DNA of 49,749 bases from an uncultured Pseudomonadales bacterium (GTDB lineage: Bacteria > Pseudomonadota > Gammaproteobacteria > Pseudomonadales > Pseudohongiellaceae): assembly GCA_943842505.1 (NCBI GenBank), contig CALTDI010000013.1:1-49749 (forward strand), read 5' to 3'. Of this stretch, positions 42,102 to 49,749 are shown piece after piece. Numbering within the stretch: position 1 is the first letter of the stretch; each line of letters starts with the position of its first letter. Both the position numbers and the translations under genes were made by a program. The notes under the pieces were generated by a model. It searched no databases and was not told the DNA's origin. It saw nothing but the letters and a program-made list of their open reading frames with translations.

Positions 42102-42956
42102 TTAAAGAAGCGCGCTCTGTACTAGCCTGTCGGATTCTTCCACTACTCGTTGCAAATAAGAATCCTGCAACAGGGAAGGGTTTGCATGGATAGGTTCTGC
42201 ATGCCGATTGAACATGGCGCCTGAGTGTTGCTCTATGTCCGGTGAAACCAAGAGCGGGAGGACTTTTTCAGCATATTCTTCGGCACTTTGAAACAACAAT
42301 CCCATTAAGGCCTGCCGCGCTTTCAAGCTAAAGCTTCCCTCCCCAAGAATGCCCGCCATGATATTGGTCGAAATAATGCCGGGGTTCATTCCGTAGATAT
42401 TCAGTGCGCGATAGCGTGTCGCGCCATCAAGGACCAAGACTTCGTTGACGACGACTCCATTGCTATGGGCGGTCTTCCAGACGTAATTGGACTGTGAATT
42501 AAAATCGTTCAGTGTTGCTTTTCTATTCTTGCCCGGAAAACCCCAAACAAATACTCTGGGTTTTGGTTTTCCTTCACTGCGATTCGTCCCCAGCCGGCCG
42601 GCTAATTCGCGAAGCAGAACAAAGCGGCTCAAGGCGCTGACAGCCATGTCTAGCTCAATGCCCTCTGTACTTGTCTTGCGCTGTGAGCCTGCGAAAATTC
42701 CCTGAGTCATGATCAAACAGTCCAGCGTTTCCGCCGGCAATTGCTGCGCGACCTTGAGCGCGTTCTTCATTTCTGAGAGATCGGTTTGAATGAAGTGAGC
42801 TCGCGGAAGATCATGATCGCGAAACTTGCGTCCGACTACCCATACCTCCGCGCCTTTCATGGCGAGTGCGCGAGCAAGTGCTCTACCGATTCCGTTGGTA
42901 CCTCCGATCACTGCAATCTTGTCGCCGCTAAGCGCATCCGCAGTCGCCGTATCCAC
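42102..42956 (-). CDS. Short-chain dehydrogenase/reductase family protein, atypical active site
   Basis: 284 residues from the GTG at 42956, preceded by AAAGGA at 6 bases. A longer frame starts at the GTG 43058 and overlaps the upstream stop, but its extra 34 residues are Cys-rich and unlike SDRs. The nucleotide-binding motif is KIAVIGGTNGIGRALARALAMKGAEVWVVGRKF, then IQTDLSEM and DCLIMTQG (NNAG-like). MNPGIISTNI is the PG motif after the active site. A standard YxxxK is not visible; the position following VFVWGFPG lacks the usual Ser, and only SNYVWKTA lies near. It is therefore a reductase-like protein with altered catalytic residues. It is downstream of the DLQGVW gene on the same strand. 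Confidence 0.82.
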   Translation of the reverse strand: MDTATADALSGDKIAVIGGTNGIGRALARALAMKGAEVWVVGRKFRDHDLPRAHFIQTDLSEMKNALKVAQQLPAETLDCLIMTQGIFAGSQRKTSTEGIELDMAVSALSRFVLLRELAGRLGTNRSEGKPKPRVFVWGFPGKNRKATLNDFNSQSNYVWKTAHSNGVVVNEVLVLDGATRYRALNIYGMNPGIISTNIMAGILGEGSFSLKARQALMGLLFQSAEEYAEKVLPLLVSPDIEQHSGAMFNRHAEPIHANPSLLQDSYLQRVVEESDRLVQSALL

Positions 42957-43054
42957 TGAAAATCCTTTCGAGCAGATCCAAACGCACTCATGACTTTCAC
43001 CCCCTAAATAGAAGTCCAACTCACATAAATGGGTGTCAGCCGCCGATAAGTGGC

Positions 43055-44068
43055 TCACTCGTTCGCAGCATCTTGCTCCAGTCGGCGCGCGCCGGCGAGA
43101 ATACCCGGTAGGGCATGATTGCCTTCATGGCATGAGTATTCATACATGCCGTCGGAAGGGCGCATGGGCATTTCGCCTGTCCAGGGCTGTGTGTAGAGAT
43201 CTGGATCATCGATGGTGAAGGAATACAGCACTGTCTCGTCGGCGACGCGGCGGAAGCGCTCGGTGACAACTGTGTTGACCGATGGGCTGATGCCAAAACC
43301 GTTGGCTATCTCCCAATGGTTAAAATTCTTTGTGACCACTACCAGTGTGTCATCTTCGTAATAGCCCACCGAATCACCCAGCCACTTGTTATAGGGCAGG
43401 TCGCGGTGCTGCTGGTCAATCTTGACGATGCGTGCATCGTGCACCATCTCTACTACCAGCACGACATGATCGGGGCTCTGCACGATCTGCATATTGTTGT
43501 TATACACGCTGCTCAGAAAAGGCGTGCTCGAGGAAAACGCCTTCAGACAGCGATCCGACAAGGCTCTGCCCTCAGGACCGTCGCTGCGACCCAACGCTGC
43601 CGGGAAGTCATAGACAGTCTTTGCCAGCTGCCGTCTGGTGGCAGAGGCCTGTTCCTTGAACGGTATCTTGCCATTGGCAGGGTCTACAATGATGGAGGTT
43701 CGATACTTGCCGTCAATGCGTGCCAATGTATCGCCGATGCTAAAGTAGGCAGGGTCGTATCCGCCTACGTTGGTATCATCGTCCCGTCTATTAGTGCCGA
43801 AGTTCTGATAGTCATCGAGAATCTGATCCGTCGGTTCCAGCGTGCTCAGCATGGTGGCTTCGTCAATTTCCAGCCCGGCTGCCTCATACTGATCTGGCCG
43901 TTGCAGGCCGGTGCGGGTTTCATAGCTCCAAACACCCTGTAAATCCGGTGCGCCAAAACTCAAGCGCGGCGCGGTATAGTCGGCCCCCTGAGCAGCGGCG
44001 AGCGAGCTCAGTGAAATTAATAGCAAGCCCAGAATGGTTTGGGCCTTGAAGTTGTTTAAGCTACACAT
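43055..44068 (-). CDS. Secreted protein of the DLQGVW family, function unknown (copy 2)
   Basis: 337 residues. AGGAG precedes the ATG by 6. A Sec signal (FKAQTILGLLLISLSSLAAAQG) is followed by YTAPRLSFGAPDLQGVWSYETRTGLQRPDQYEAAGL. The rest aligns with the protein at 11528-12523: YRTSIIVDPANGKIP, ALSDRCLKAF, YNNNMQIVQSPDHVVLVVEMVHDARIVKID, DSVGYYEDDTLVVVTKNF, FTIDDPDLYTQPW, YEYSCHEGNHALPGILAGAR. It differs by insertions around residues 80-120. The strong conservation of VVxMVHDARIV and of YEYxCHEGN between distant copies implies a functional fold. It lies between the cupin-like gene and the SDR gene, all on the minus strand. Confidence 0.88.
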   Translation of the reverse strand: MCSLNNFKAQTILGLLLISLSSLAAAQGADYTAPRLSFGAPDLQGVWSYETRTGLQRPDQYEAAGLEIDEATMLSTLEPTDQILDDYQNFGTNRRDDDTNVGGYDPAYFSIGDTLARIDGKYRTSIIVDPANGKIPFKEQASATRRQLAKTVYDFPAALGRSDGPEGRALSDRCLKAFSSSTPFLSSVYNNNMQIVQSPDHVVLVVEMVHDARIVKIDQQHRDLPYNKWLGDSVGYYEDDTLVVVTKNFNHWEIANGFGISPSVNTVVTERFRRVADETVLYSFTIDDPDLYTQPWTGEMPMRPSDGMYEYSCHEGNHALPGILAGARRLEQDAANE

Positions 44069-44316
44069 GTCATTCTCCTAACGGTGCGAATAGCTATTTT
44101 GCGATTCGATGGATTCGATTCTACGGCCATTGTGGCTACTAATCAAAGAGGTCAAACGCAGGAGGCGAGCAAGAGGATTCAGAGGGATTTAAAGGAACTC
44201 AGAGGAATTTAAAGAAATTTAAAGACACATTTATAACTTAACAACCTCACGGTAGCAGCCATCGCTTGCTAGGCAATGAGTATCTCTGCTCCCTGTCTAA
44301 TTTACTGGCTTCTCGA
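44069..44316. repeat. Spacer with decayed repeats
   Basis: 248 bp between same-strand genes. TCAGAGGGATTTAAAGGA (44180-44197) recurs 20 bp on as TCAGAGGAATTTAAAGAA (44200-44217), then a third ATTTAAAGACA. The GAGGGATTTAAA core resembles the family-1 palindrome, and ATAACTTAACAACCTCA at 44232-44248 resembles family 2. Confidence 0.5.
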
Positions 44317-44955
44317 TCAAAGGATCTCGAAGATAAACACCCTGGTAGCGGCGCTCGGGATGTCGCTACTGTGTATCGCACCCTGCGAGACAAAATGGAC
44401 ATTAGGCCGAGTGTCGGTATCGAACCAGACCACCACGGCATCGTGGTCATGGTAATGCGCTGAGCTGTTAGCGCTTGCAGTATTGAGGAGGCTCTCGTCG
44501 TATTCCCACACCCTAACCCGTTCGTTCGAGCGGCGCTCCAGCGGCGCATCGCTAGGGAATCGAGGCAGTGATGAAGCAAGTTCATTCCCACCTGTTACCG
44601 GACGCTTGATCTGAATAAAAACGGCGCGCAGTGGCTCATCGCTAATGCCGGATTCGGTGTGAGTCACGCCTGCAAGTTGAAAGGAAATACCCCACGCCGG
44701 AGTTTGCACCTCGCGGGCCTCGCCCTCATTCGAGGTGATTATTCGGTCACCCGGGCTGTAGTACACGCCAGTATGGTCATAGCGATGCCGGTGAATGGGG
44801 TAGTCCTGTTTCAGCCAGCTAATATCCCAGACGATGACGTGCTGGTTCTCCAGTATCTTGGTCGCCCCCTCACGGGGATAGGCCGGCGGTGCATCCACTT
44901 GCGCATGAGCCAGTGGGAAGACGCAAATGACCAGAAACAGCACAGCTATTCTCAT
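44317..44955 (-). CDS. Exported cupin-like protein
   Basis: 212 residues from MRIAVLFLVICVFPLAHAQ (44955), which gives a clean signal peptide and has GAGAGAA upstream; a longer frame opens at 45036 without a signal. Two beta-barrel-like halves can be seen. The first carries HRHRYDHTGVYYSPGDR, the second AHYHDHDAVVVWFD, each like the His-rich strand of a cupin. HVIVWDISW and FQIKRP-like stretches also fit. Cupins of this kind are usually small binding proteins or dioxygenases/isomerases; there is not enough to choose. It is flanked by a serine hydrolase upstream and the DLQGVW protein downstream, all minus strand. Confidence 0.8.
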   Translation of the reverse strand: MRIAVLFLVICVFPLAHAQVDAPPAYPREGATKILENQHVIVWDISWLKQDYPIHRHRYDHTGVYYSPGDRIITSNEGEAREVQTPAWGISFQLAGVTHTESGISDEPLRAVFIQIKRPVTGGNELASSLPRFPSDAPLERRSNERVRVWEYDESLLNTASANSSAHYHDHDAVVVWFDTDTRPNVHFVSQGAIHSSDIPSAATRVFIFEIL

Positions 44956-45016
44956 GACAGTTCTCTCGTAATAGTTCTCACATAACAAAACAGGGGAAAC
45001 GGGATGAAAAGTGAGA

Positions 45017-45052
45017 GTGGAGTAAAGACACAGCACTGTATCTTTACTCCAC
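45017..45052. terminator. Hairpin after the serine hydrolase gene
   Basis: GTGGAGTAAAGACACAG (45017-45033) pairs with CTGTATCTTTACTCCAC (45036-45052), 17 bp with one mismatch and a 2-base loop. It lies 8 bp beyond the serine hydrolase stop on the minus strand. No clear T-run follows, so termination is likely but not certain. Confidence 0.7.
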
Positions 45053-45060
45053 CTGCTGCA

Positions 45061-46353
45061 TTAATCGACTAATGCACCGTATACCAGTGCAGCCAGTTGG
45101 CCACGGATGGCGCCTGTTCCAGGTACCGCCATGTGTTGCGTCATGCCGACCACAACCAGGTCCTCTTCCGGATCGATCCAGAAAGTGGTGGCAGCGGCCC
45201 CGCCCCAGAAGAAAGTATCTTCACTGAAGGGAATGCCAAGCTGTCCTTGATCGTTGACTACTGCAAAACCCAATCCGAACCCGGTTGCTGCGCTGAAGAT
45301 CTGGTTTTCAGTGAGGTGATTCGACGCCATAAAATCAACGGTTCGCGGGCCGAGAATCCGCTCGCCATTGAGTATCCCCCCGTTCAACATCGTCTGGGCG
45401 AACTTCCAATAGTCTTCGGCGGTGGATAGTAAGCCATAGCTGCCACGATTGAAGCCATGGTCAACCGTATAACTATTCACGGACCAGGGTTGCACCAGCA
45501 CGCCACCTGCGGGGGAGCCATATTCCTCATCGATAGGCACTAGCTCGCCATTGCGCATCCAATGAACAGGGCCCAGCCGAGAGGCGTTGTCGGAATCCAC
45601 CCAATAGCCGGTGTCCGTCATTGCCAGTGGTTCAAACAGCTTTTCGCTCAGGTATTCATCGGCACGCATGCCAGAGAGAACTTCGACAAGGCGCAAGGCT
45701 ACATCCGGGCCCACGCTATAGCGGTACTGTGACCCGGGTTGATTCATCAGCGGCAAGTCAGACAGCAGTGACATCATCTGGGAAAGCGAGGTGTCGGTGT
45801 CGAATACACCCGAGCCTACAAAACGCTCATCGTATTCGCTAGTACCCAATCCGTGAGAGAGGCCGGCGGTATGACGCAATACGTCCTGAACAGTCGGTTC
45901 TCTTTCCATCGCCACGGTCTCGTCGAGTGGCCCGTCTTGTGTGCGTAACACCCGCAAGTTTGCGAATTCTGGAATGTAGCGTGAGATTGGATCCTGTAAT
46001 TGAAACCTGCCTTCCTCGTACAGCTGCATCAATGCGGTTGAGGCAATGGCTTTGGTCATGGAGTAGATGCGAAAGAGAGAGTCGGTATGCAGGGGTGTTT
46101 CGCGCTGCACATCGAGATAGCCTACCGCGCTGTGATGGACAATCTTGCCATGACGCGCCACCAGGGTGACGATGCCGGCGAGTTCCCCGTCATCTACCTT
46201 CTGCTGGAAAAACGTGTCGATGCGCTTGAGGCGGTCGGCATCGAATCCAACTTCTTCCGGTGCAACCACGGGCAGGTGGCCGTCGGCATAGACCGGAAAG
46301 CAAACTACGGCGATTAACACTATTGAACTGCTTAGAAACCGTTTTAACAACAT
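45061..46353 (-). CDS. Exported serine hydrolase (beta-lactamase class C / esterase EstB family)
   Basis: 430 residues from MLLKRFLSSSIVLIAVVCFPVYA (46353), preceded by GAGGG at about 9 bases; a frame from 46383 is possible but interrupts the signal. A penicillin-binding-protein-like serine hydrolase: the SxxK nucleophile is in IYSMTKAIAST, the second motif is YRYSVGPDVALRL (a Y-x-x tyrosine motif), and GGAAATTFWIDPEED stands at the HTG/KTG position. GLGFAVVNDQ and FFWGGAAAT are usual for the esterase subgroup. It probably hydrolyses esters, D-amino peptides or lactones in the periplasm; no evidence shows beta-lactam resistance. Confidence 0.93.
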   Translation of the reverse strand: MLLKRFLSSSIVLIAVVCFPVYADGHLPVVAPEEVGFDADRLKRIDTFFQQKVDDGELAGIVTLVARHGKIVHHSAVGYLDVQRETPLHTDSLFRIYSMTKAIASTALMQLYEEGRFQLQDPISRYIPEFANLRVLRTQDGPLDETVAMEREPTVQDVLRHTAGLSHGLGTSEYDERFVGSGVFDTDTSLSQMMSLLSDLPLMNQPGSQYRYSVGPDVALRLVEVLSGMRADEYLSEKLFEPLAMTDTGYWVDSDNASRLGPVHWMRNGELVPIDEEYGSPAGGVLVQPWSVNSYTVDHGFNRGSYGLLSTAEDYWKFAQTMLNGGILNGERILGPRTVDFMASNHLTENQIFSAATGFGLGFAVVNDQGQLGIPFSEDTFFWGGAAATTFWIDPEEDLVVVGMTQHMAVPGTGAIRGQLAALVYGALVD

Positions 46354-46383
46354 GGCTATAACCCTCATTTTTCTTATTGGCAC

Positions 46384-46809
46384 TACTGCCTTAAGGTATA
46401 TTTTTCTTCGCTCTCTACCGGAGTTGGCAATCTTGTAGCAGGAGCATCCCGCCTTGCAATGTAGCTCCGGTGTAGGAGGGGGAAGGGTGGCTACTTCTCG
46501 TTCCTTTCTGTCATCTTACTGGATAATAGCGCTCGCCAATAGATAGGGGCAGGCTGATTTTCAGTGATTTTGGCGGTTTTGGAGATGAATGCGTTGTAGG
46601 AGTAAGCAGGGTCAGAGAAAAATAGAGTGGTTCGAGCAGCATGAGGGAGAGCTAGTAAACTACAGTCTGCTCTCTGGCTCTTCTGAACAATGTTAGTAGG
46701 GGAGGTTTGAATCTCAGCGCACAAAAAAGGGCAGTAATTTCTGCTGCCCTCTCTCTTGAAACCACTGATCTAGCCAGCCGCTACAGAGCTTACTCTTCTT
46801 GCTCACATT
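46384..46809. other. Intergenic region between serine hydrolase and pilin remnant
   Basis: 426 bp. It holds the pilin terminator (46723-46750), a GGGTCAGAGAAAAAT motif at 46609-46623, and two TGTAGGAG stretches (46471-46478 and 46595-46602). No coding signature was seen. Confidence 0.5.
46723..46750 (-). terminator. Intrinsic terminator of the pilin gene
   Basis: On the minus strand AGGGCAG, a 9-base loop, CTGCCCT, then TTTTT: a classical GC stem with a T-run, 60 bp beyond the stop of the pilin 3' fragment at 46810. Confidence 0.85.
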
Positions 46810-47081
46810 TCACAGACTACAGATGCCTTCCTGCAGGCAGCTCGAGTCATTTTCAGTGATAGACCAGGTCACGCTGCCACCCGTTGCAGCTCTTCCGCCG
46901 TACTGAATGCCCGCATCAGAGCCATCAGACAAATCTACCGTGGTGCTATACAGCCGCACCTGTGTCCGTAAAGGATTAGAGCTGGTGTAAATGCGAACAT
47001 CAACACCCGGAAGGCCATTTACTGCAGCGCCAATCTCACCATAAGTCTTATCACAGACTCGAAGATCACCCTTCAACTCCC
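46810..47081 (-). pseudogene. 3' part of type IV pilin gene, cut off by the IS3-family element
   Basis: About 90 codons: ELKGDLRVCDKTYGEIGAAV ... LSDGSDAGIQYGGRAATGG ... SSCLQEGICSL. The paired Cys near the end and beta-strand-rich sequence fit the C-terminal D-loop of a type IV pilin. The frame runs unbroken back to 47081, where IS sequence begins. Together with the 5' part at 48314-48486 (about 57 codons) it rebuilds a protein of about 147 residues, the normal pilin length. A terminator follows. The open frame that begins inside the IS and continues here is a chimera, not a gene. Confidence 0.85.
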
Positions 47082-48246
<1,165 letters not shown>

Positions 48247-48287
48247 AGTGAACACTCCTTTCAAGTGGTAGATTACCACTTAGTTGA

Positions 48288-48313
48288 GTGTCCAGCTTTA
48301 GTAGACCACTACA
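48288..48313. repeat. IS terminal inverted repeat, right
   Basis: The complement reads TGTAGTGGTCTACTAAAGCT then GGACAC from 48313 inward, pairing with the left end. Confidence 0.85.
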
Positions 48314-48486
48314 CAGCACAGCTCGATGGCGAGTTTTAGGGCATCAAAGTCCTCAATCACCTGAGCGAATTCAGCGCGTTTGACATAGCTTTGGTAGTTG
48401 GGCAGTGCCACGGCGGCCAAAACGGCTACAATCGCAAGCGCAATCAGTATCTCGATAAGAGTAAAACCTTGGGAATCTCGCTTCAT
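48314..48486 (-). pseudogene. 5' part of type IV pilin gene, truncated by the IS
   Basis: About 57 codons from the ATG at 48486 (GGAGG, 7-base spacing; a second ATG one codon earlier is also possible). MKRDSQGFTLIEILIALAIV is the class III signal: a short charged leader, cleavage at G/F, then F, T, L, I, E and the hydrophobic helix. AVALPNYQSYVKRAEFAQVI continues as in PilA/PilE major or minor pilins. The frame is lost 48 bases into the alpha-helix continuation, where IS sequence begins. The 3' part is at 46810-47081. Unless a copy elsewhere replaces it, this pilin is inactivated. Confidence 0.92.
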
Positions 48487-48498
48487 CATACAACCTCC

Positions 48499-48556
48499 AT
48501 CCAATATTGCTGGAAAGGTACCTTTCAGCGCGGCTTTTGTTCAGATTAGAAGCTAG
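48499..48556. repeat. Direct repeat copy 1 (pilin upstream segment)
   Basis: ATCCAATATTGCTGGAAAGG ... CTTTCAGCGCGGCTTTTGTTCAGATTAGAAGCTAG. Its counterpart at 48669-48725 differs by about 7 bases. Copy 1 is the natural pilin 5' leader; copy 2 is 170 bp away, outside. Confidence 0.85.
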
Positions 48557-48561
48557 GAAGC

Positions 48562-48645
48562 TAGGGGACACTGACAACTTAACAACTTAGTGGGAGCATT
48601 TAGGTAGAGGGATTGCTTAAGTTGATAAGTTGTCAGTGTCCCCTA
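48562..48645. repeat. Family-2 palindrome, best copy
   Basis: 28 bp arms at 48562-48589 and 48618-48645, one mismatch (arm starts TAGGGGACACTGACAACTTA). A 28-base spacer separates the arms. It lies upstream of the pilin gene and outside any gene. Confidence 0.9.
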
Positions 48646-48668
48646 CATTGTCCCTAATAAAATCTCAA

Positions 48669-48830
48669 TCCAATATTACGGAAAAGGTACCTTTCAACGC
48701 GGCCTTTGTCCAGTTTAGAAGCTAGGGGACATTAACAACTTAACAACTTAACAACTTAACAACTTAACAACTTAAGACACCCCTCTAAGCCGAGCTTTTC
48801 CAAAAAGTTACTAAGTTATCAGTGTCCTCT
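48669..48830. repeat. Second copy of the pilin-leader plus family-2 segment, with tandem 8-mers
   Basis: Repeats the segment at 48499-48645: leader copy at 48669-48725, then GCTAGGGGACATTAACAACT, then five head-to-tail TTAACAAC units at 48733-48772. The far arm is preserved imperfectly as TAAGTTATCAGTGTCCTC near 48813-48830. The spacer between pilin and selO is therefore a partial duplication followed by slippage. Confidence 0.85.
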
Positions 48831-48857
48831 CTATCCTTTACTCCCTACATTAGACAA

Positions 48858-49749
48858 TCACGTACCACAAAAAGTCTTGTAAGGTGCTAGGTCAGCCGAT
48901 GGCGGAAGCGCGTATTCTTCAAAGCCTTCGCGCTCAGTATAAGGATCGGATAACACGTCCATTAACTTCTCTATGGGCGCGTAGTTAGCCTCTTTCTCGG
49001 CTGCCTGCAGTGCCTCTTCAACGATATGATTACGCGGGATATAGAGTGGGTTAACTCCATTCATCAAAGCGATTCTTTTTTCGACAGGCAGTGTCTCGCG
49101 AGTCAGGCGCTCGGACCAAGTCGCCAGCCATCGCTTGAACGGTGCGGGCTCCAAAAATAGGTTTAACAGACCGCTCTTATTTTCCTGCAGAACATCCGCT
49201 AAGCCGCGAAACAACAAAGTAAAGTCGATACTTTGAGCTTCCATCAAATCAAACAATTCAGAAATAATTACCGGATCATTTTCCTCGCTTGTAATCAAGC
49301 CTAGCTTGGCGCGCATCAAAGCTAACCAGCTTTCCTGATAGTGCTCGGCAAAATCGTCCAGGGTTTTGCTTGCAAGCCGAACGGCTTCTTCGCTATCTAC
49401 ATCAATCAAAGGCAATAAGGCTTCGGCCAGTCTGGCCATATTCCACTGGCCAATATCAGCCTGACTGGCAAAGGCGTAACGCCCCTGGTGATCGATCGAG
49501 CTGAACACCGCTGCCGGGTCGTATTTGTCGATAAACGCACAAGGGCCATAGTCGATCGTTTCACCAGAAATTGTTACGTTGTCGGTGTTCATGACCCCGT
49601 GCACAAAGCCAATACTCATCCATTTAGCGATAAGCAGGGCTTGTCGTATAGCAACTGCGCGGAGAAATTCAAGGTAGGGATTGTCGGCTGTTTGCAATTC
49701 AGGGTAATGGCGGGCAATCGCATAGTCGGCCAATTGCTTAACTTTATCG
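48858..49749 (-). CDS. selO: Protein adenylyltransferase SelO (YdiU), C-terminal part, cut by the window end
   Basis: 297 codons are visible and the frame stays open to the window edge (preceding residues DKVKQLADYAIARHYPEL). SelO is a pseudokinase-fold enzyme that transfers AMP to proteins, usually about 480 residues, so the N-terminal part lies beyond 49749. Strong family blocks are WMSIGFVHGVMNTDNVTISG (catalytic-loop Asn/Asp) and IDYGPCAFIDKYDPAAVFSSID with the DYG metal site. GRYAFASQADIGQWNMARLAEALLPLI and the late NPLYIPRNHIVEEAL also match. The usual C-terminal CxxC-type ending is represented here only by CGT at the end. Confidence 0.95.
   Translation of the reverse strand, partial: DKVKQLADYAIARHYPELQTADNPYLEFLRAVAIRQALLIAKWMSIGFVHGVMNTDNVTISGETIDYGPCAFIDKYDPAAVFSSIDHQGRYAFASQADIGQWNMARLAEALLPLIDVDSEEAVRLASKTLDDFAEHYQESWLALMRAKLGLITSEENDPVIISELFDLMEAQSIDFTLLFRGLADVLQENKSGLLNLFLEPAPFKRWLATWSERLTRETLPVEKRIALMNGVNPLYIPRNHIVEEALQAAEKEANYAPIEKLMDVLSDPYTEREGFEEYALPPSADLAPYKTFCGT

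Noticed and set aside
45061..46353. Beta-lactam resistance gene
   Set aside because: The SxxK and later motifs fit the esterase/EstB branch of the family; nothing indicates lactamase specificity.
48733..48772. Five 8 bp tandem units suggesting a CRISPR or origin iteron array
   Set aside because: Units are contiguous with no spacers, no cas genes or replication gene are near, and they extend an arm of a known local palindrome; slippage explains them.

Overview
The window looks like a chromosomal segment of an aerobic, probably marine, gammaproteobacterium. The pointers are a class-typical ubiG, a COQ7-type ubiquinone hydroxylase, an E. coli-like nei, ltaE, the end of selO and a type IV pilin. 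They sit among many exported oxidoreductases and hydrolases. I cannot name the species. The inventory of CocE hydrolase, PQQ dehydrogenases, DUF1501 protein, NHL propellers and GntP permease resembles oligotrophic marine lineages such as Pseudohongiella/OM182 relatives, but that is an impression. No rRNA, tRNA, CRISPR array or prophage was seen.

Layout. 1-5 kb (minus strand): two related membrane-anchored small proteins, a secreted CocE-type hydrolase, and a Tat-exported SoxC-type molybdoenzyme overlapping its c-type cytochrome. 5.4-10 kb (minus): a DUF1501 protein and a giant DUF1592/1588-like multiheme protein. 10.4-14.1 kb: a secreted triple carboxymuconolactone-decarboxylase-like protein, a secreted protein of a family found twice here, and an NHL propeller. 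14.2-17.5 kb: housekeeping genes (HAD phosphatase, ubiG, coq7, nei). 17.7-22 kb: an orphan xanthine-dehydrogenase-type large subunit, then a sterol-desaturase-like enzyme coupled to a small membrane protein. 22.2-30.6 kb: a membrane-type PQQ dehydrogenase, divergent from a tight four-gene operon. That operon encodes an exported protein, a cytochrome c/copper type II monooxygenase-like protein, a cytochrome c-PQQ dehydrogenase, and a degenerate metallo-beta-lactamase fused to an NHL propeller. 30.9-42 kb: hydroxyacid and amino-acid metabolism (FAD/Fe-S D-2-hydroxyacid dehydrogenase, GntP permease, glyoxylate aminotransferase, amidohydrolase, amidase, PLP ammonia-lyase-like enzyme, threonine aldolase). 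42-46.4 kb: SDR, second DLQGVW protein, cupin-like protein, serine hydrolase. 46.7-48.5 kb: a type IV pilin gene split by an intact IS3-family element. 48.5-48.9 kb: a repeat-rich spacer. 48.9 kb to the end: the C-terminal part of selO.

Two families of inverted repeats recur between genes. Family 1 (core GGGGTCGGAGGGATTTAA or GGGGTAGTAAGG) forms 16-25 bp perfect stems at gene ends, mostly between convergent genes, and probably acts as a bidirectional terminator. Family 2 (arm TAGGGGACACTGACAACTTA) is present as a near-perfect 28 bp palindrome, as a second damaged copy in a duplicated stretch beside the pilin gene, and as relics elsewhere.

The most interesting region is 24.4-30.6 kb. The monooxygenase-like protein keeps what look like all the copper ligands of peptidylglycine hydroxylating monooxygenase. 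It is co-transcribed with a propeller resembling the lyase half of the same eukaryotic enzyme and with an electron-accepting quinoprotein. That suggests a periplasmic oxidation route whose substrate is unknown.
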